Part shown: piece by piece, positions 61,884 through 64,000 of the stretch
Position numbering within the stretch: position 1 is the first letter of the stretch
Layout: every line of letters begins with the position of its first letter
Assembly (NCBI GenBank): GCA_004843165.1
Contig: CP039459.1
Location: forward strand, 809,501 to 873,500
Direction: 5' to 3'
Source: Acetobacteraceae bacterium
GTDB lineage: Bacteria > Pseudomonadota > Alphaproteobacteria > Acetobacterales > Acetobacteraceae
DNA: 64,000 nucleotides
Notes under the pieces: model-generated
The model's database searches: none
What the model was told of the DNA's origin: nothing
The model's input: the letters and a program-made list of their open reading frames with translations, nothing else
Program-made: the position numbers and the translations under genes

Positions 61884-61998
61884 CCATCCTCAACAAATCT
61901 TAAATATCTTTAAACAAAACCCCTTTTATCAAGTTTTACATCTTTTTTTAGGAAAAACGAAATTTCGCTAAAGCTTAAACGGCAAAAGAAAAAGCGAC

Positions 61999-62562
61999 CT
62001 AATCAAAAGTCGCTTTAAAGGCTTCAAGCGCCGTAATTAATTTTGGGATATAGCGTTCTTGAACCTCAAAAATTGCGAGTTCTTTCCCCTTTCCCTCTGG
62101 AATCCTCGCTTTTTCCATGACCATCAAGGAGACCTCTCCCATCAGTTGCTGAAATTTTGGCCAATCCTCCTTAATTTCCAGCGCTTCAAAATAATCTTCT
62201 AACGCAATCCCCGACATTTGAAGGACATAGATCAAAGTTGCCATGATCTCCGGCTGATAGGTTTTTAGAAAGGCTTCTAAATATGAACATTGACAACAAT
62301 ATTCACGCCCCGCAATGAGAGTGGCCTGCCTCCCCCCCTGATCTATTTTGCGGCGTGCTTGCTCTGTCCGATAGGATAAGAAACGCAAAAACGCATGACG
62401 TTCCTTATAGGCGAGTGAAAAGAGAAAGAAAAAAGCAGAAATAAGCATTCCACACAAAAAATGCATTGATCTCTGCGTTTTTATAATTTTAATTTTTTTA
62501 AGAACAAAGGGCTTCTCCGCTGAAGCTCTCAAAAAAATATTCAAAAAATAAGTCATAAGCAT
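61999..62562 (-). CDS. Single-pass membrane protein of unknown function
   Basis: A 187-residue protein with a hydrophobic segment at about residues 33-50 (MHFLCGMLISAFFFLFSLAY), a CCQC motif in AGREYCCQCSYLEAF, and a helical C-terminus. It sits between two family D genes on the same strand but lacks their core motif. The clustered Cys residues might bind metal, but this is only a guess. Confidence 0.68.
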   Translation of the reverse strand: MLMTYFLNIFLRASAEKPFVLKKIKIIKTQRSMHFLCGMLISAFFFLFSLAYKERHAFLRFLSYRTEQARRKIDQGGRQATLIAGREYCCQCSYLEAFLKTYQPEIMATLIYVLQMSGIALEDYFEALEIKEDWPKFQQLMGEVSLMVMEKARIPEGKGKELAIFEVQERYIPKLITALEAFKATFD

Positions 62563-62619
62563 CCTCCAAGAGCCCCACAGCTCATTAGAAAAACCCCGTT
62601 AAAAGGTTAAAATTCATTT

Positions 62620-63432
62620 TCACACCTCTTCTTTTTTTGAAAGTTTTTCAGCAAAAGAAGAAGATTTTACGAGATTTTCCTCCCGCTCTACTGCTTTTCC
62701 AACAGGCGTCAGAAAAGGGTCCTTAATCTGCATAAATGGCCCAATTTTTTGCACAATCTTATCCAAAAAAACTGTAATACGCGGGGCATTCTCCTCCCAT
62801 AACGCAATTTGATCTTGTGTAATCTTTGTTTCGGGAGAACCTTCTGAAAGAAAAATATTGGTTGAAAGATCCCCATTTTCCGGAACGCCTTTGGCGCAAA
62901 TCGCCCGCACCAAAAGACCTAAGGAGTGATCAATGCCGCTCACTTCGTTACCGACAGCTTTCGCACCAAATGTCCAAACAAGCTGATAACCTGCAGCATG
63001 TAACTGTGAATAAATCCCAAGTGCGGCATCCCGATCCTGTGACTGTCCCTGTAAAAGTGCCCTAATTTGGTTCAAGGCAAGTGAAACCTGATCATCATAA
63101 TTGCGCCAGACACGCCAGCGGATCTGTGTCATCCCTGTCTCATACTGGCTATGGGCAATATCTTTTTGAATTTGCGCTACAAGATAAGTTTGCTCTGTGA
63201 CCGAATGTGTCTTTTCCGAAAGAGATACTTGAGCCCGTTGCGCACGTACCTGCATCCACATAATCGCCCCCATAACAATAAGGGTCGCTAAACCTGAAAC
63301 CGTCTGAAGAACCGAAGAAATAATCTGAATGACTGCCGCATGCGCAAGCAATAATGTCGTATGCTGGTCAATCCATTCTGTTGAAAAAATATGCGGCATT
63401 AAATGCCCCACCCCTCCCAATAACCAGTCCAT
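62620..63432 (-). CDS. Family D membrane protein, first gene of the group
   Basis: A 270-residue protein: a hydrophobic segment at residues about 38-61 (SVLQTVSGLATLIVMGAIMW), an amphipathic helix, the core YETGMTQIRWRVWRNYDDQV, then YQLVWTFGAKAVGNEVS and a C-terminal part with WEENAPRITVFLDKIVQKIG. GGAGGG precedes the ATG. The upstream region is the AT-rich stretch. Function unknown. Confidence 0.75.
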   Translation of the reverse strand: MDWLLGGVGHLMPHIFSTEWIDQHTTLLLAHAAVIQIISSVLQTVSGLATLIVMGAIMWMQVRAQRAQVSLSEKTHSVTEQTYLVAQIQKDIAHSQYETGMTQIRWRVWRNYDDQVSLALNQIRALLQGQSQDRDAALGIYSQLHAAGYQLVWTFGAKAVGNEVSGIDHSLGLLVRAICAKGVPENGDLSTNIFLSEGSPETKITQDQIALWEENAPRITVFLDKIVQKIGPFMQIKDPFLTPVGKAVEREENLVKSSSFAEKLSKKEEV

Positions 63433-63936
63433 ATCCCTCCAAATTACGTAGATGATGCGTCTATCGCATCCGAAACCCTATAGCCTCCCTTGTATATTCC
63501 CAAGGGAATCATACGCAATCGCCATTCAATTTATTTGCTCTTTTCTTAATAGACGGAAAGTAAGTCATCCTGCAAATTTAAAAAAATCTTTGAATTATTT
63601 AAAGTAATAACAAATGAAATATAAATAAAAGATAATAAATAATGAAAATATATATTATTAATCAAAAGTATAAAAAATTAATTTATATTAAAATAAAAAT
63701 ACTTACATCTTAAGTAAAAATTCAATCATATACTTAAAATATATAAGTATAAATATTATTTTTAAATAAAAATAAACTTCCATTTAGAAATCTATCAGAG
63801 GCTTTGACCTTTCCAACCTTTCAGAAGAAAGGAAATAACCTGAAAATAAAACCTTTAAAATACATATTACTTACCAAATACTTTTAAACCATAAATCCTA
63901 AAAATTAATCAATATATATAACAACTGGAATCTATT
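63433..63936. other. Very AT-rich gene-free stretch
   Basis: No gene on either strand. From about 63580 to 63780 the sequence is almost entirely A and T with runs such as TATATATTATTAATC. It may contain promoters for the flanking genes. I see no DnaA-box cluster or iteron array. Confidence 0.6.
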
Positions 63937-64000
63937 ATGAAAATTCTAAAAAATTACTTTAAAATATTTAAAAAATATCAAGCAGAACCGCAAGATAATC
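63937..64000 (+). CDS. Start of a possible gene running out of the window
   Basis: ATG 63937, with GGA nine bases upstream, opens a frame with no stop up to the window end (21 residues, Lys/Phe/Tyr-rich start, then YQAEPQDN). Too short to identify. Confidence 0.35.
   Translation, partial: MKILKNYFKIFKKYQAEPQDN

Noticed and set aside
63580-63780. Replication origin in the AT-rich stretch
   Set aside because: No DnaA-box cluster, iterons or replication genes were seen there; base composition alone is not enough.

Overview
The window looks like a chromosomal segment of an alphaproteobacterium, most likely a host-associated member of the Acetobacteraceae. This is inference, resting on the adjacent gltD-gltB pair, a cas9-cas1-cas2 type II-C locus whose repeat has the shape seen in alphaproteobacterial II-C arrays, a DUF6456-like protein, a Tat-exported SDR, many Sel1-repeat proteins and an AT-leaning composition. 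A perfect 24-bp palindrome containing a parS-type core (57921-57944) suggests the segment lies in the origin-proximal part of a replicon.

Layout. 1-5.4 kb: two Sel1-repeat proteins, an SMP-30-like secreted protein and a CLC-type anion transporter. 5.6-11.6 kb: gltD-gltB, the only clear core-metabolism operon, closed by a good terminator. 11.7-18 kb: an FRG-domain/Sel1 fusion, a decayed lipoprotein gene, small helical proteins, a HAD phosphatase, a GNAT acetyltransferase and two unknown genes. 18.2-20.6 kb: a three-gene operon with a replication-type winged-helix protein and a DUF6456-like protein, whose 3' end is invaded by a broken higBA remnant. 20.6-24.9 kb: a five-gene GTPase / EcsC / membrane-protein / beta-helix operon with three 21-bp tandem repeats in front of it. 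25.1-27.9 kb: a tandem family of secreted repeat proteins. 28-36.6 kb: exported and lipoprotein genes surrounding a divergent pair made of an Abi_2 (HEPN-type) protein and a class III nucleotidyl cyclase homologue.

36.8-47.2 kb is a defence island: an AAA ATPase with an RloB-like partner, a truncated fic gene at its edge, then a type II-C CRISPR locus with an antisense tracrRNA, a frameshifted cas9, cas1 (start codon inside a 12-bp stem), cas2, and seven repeats with six 30-nt spacers. 47.2-53.6 kb carries a Tat-signal SDR and a run of exported proteins of unknown function. 53.6-57.9 kb holds two further conflict-type loci: a GHKL ATPase / DUF4325 / membrane-protein operon, and an orphan toxin C-terminus with two near-identical immunity genes plus a toxin-leader/immunity chimera. 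58-64 kb contains an aldo/keto reductase, a small terminase-like protein, a candidate structured RNA, and five minus-strand genes of which three share a Trp/Arg/Asn/Tyr motif, ending in a very AT-rich stretch.

Several genes are broken by single-base changes (cas9, higA, the lipoprotein at 13447-14360, the chimera at 57456-57921). The lipoprotein also carries a nonsense codon and fic carries an in-frame TAG, so decay is genuine in part. The cas9 and chimera lesions are each one extra A in a run of five and should be checked against reads before being treated as biology.
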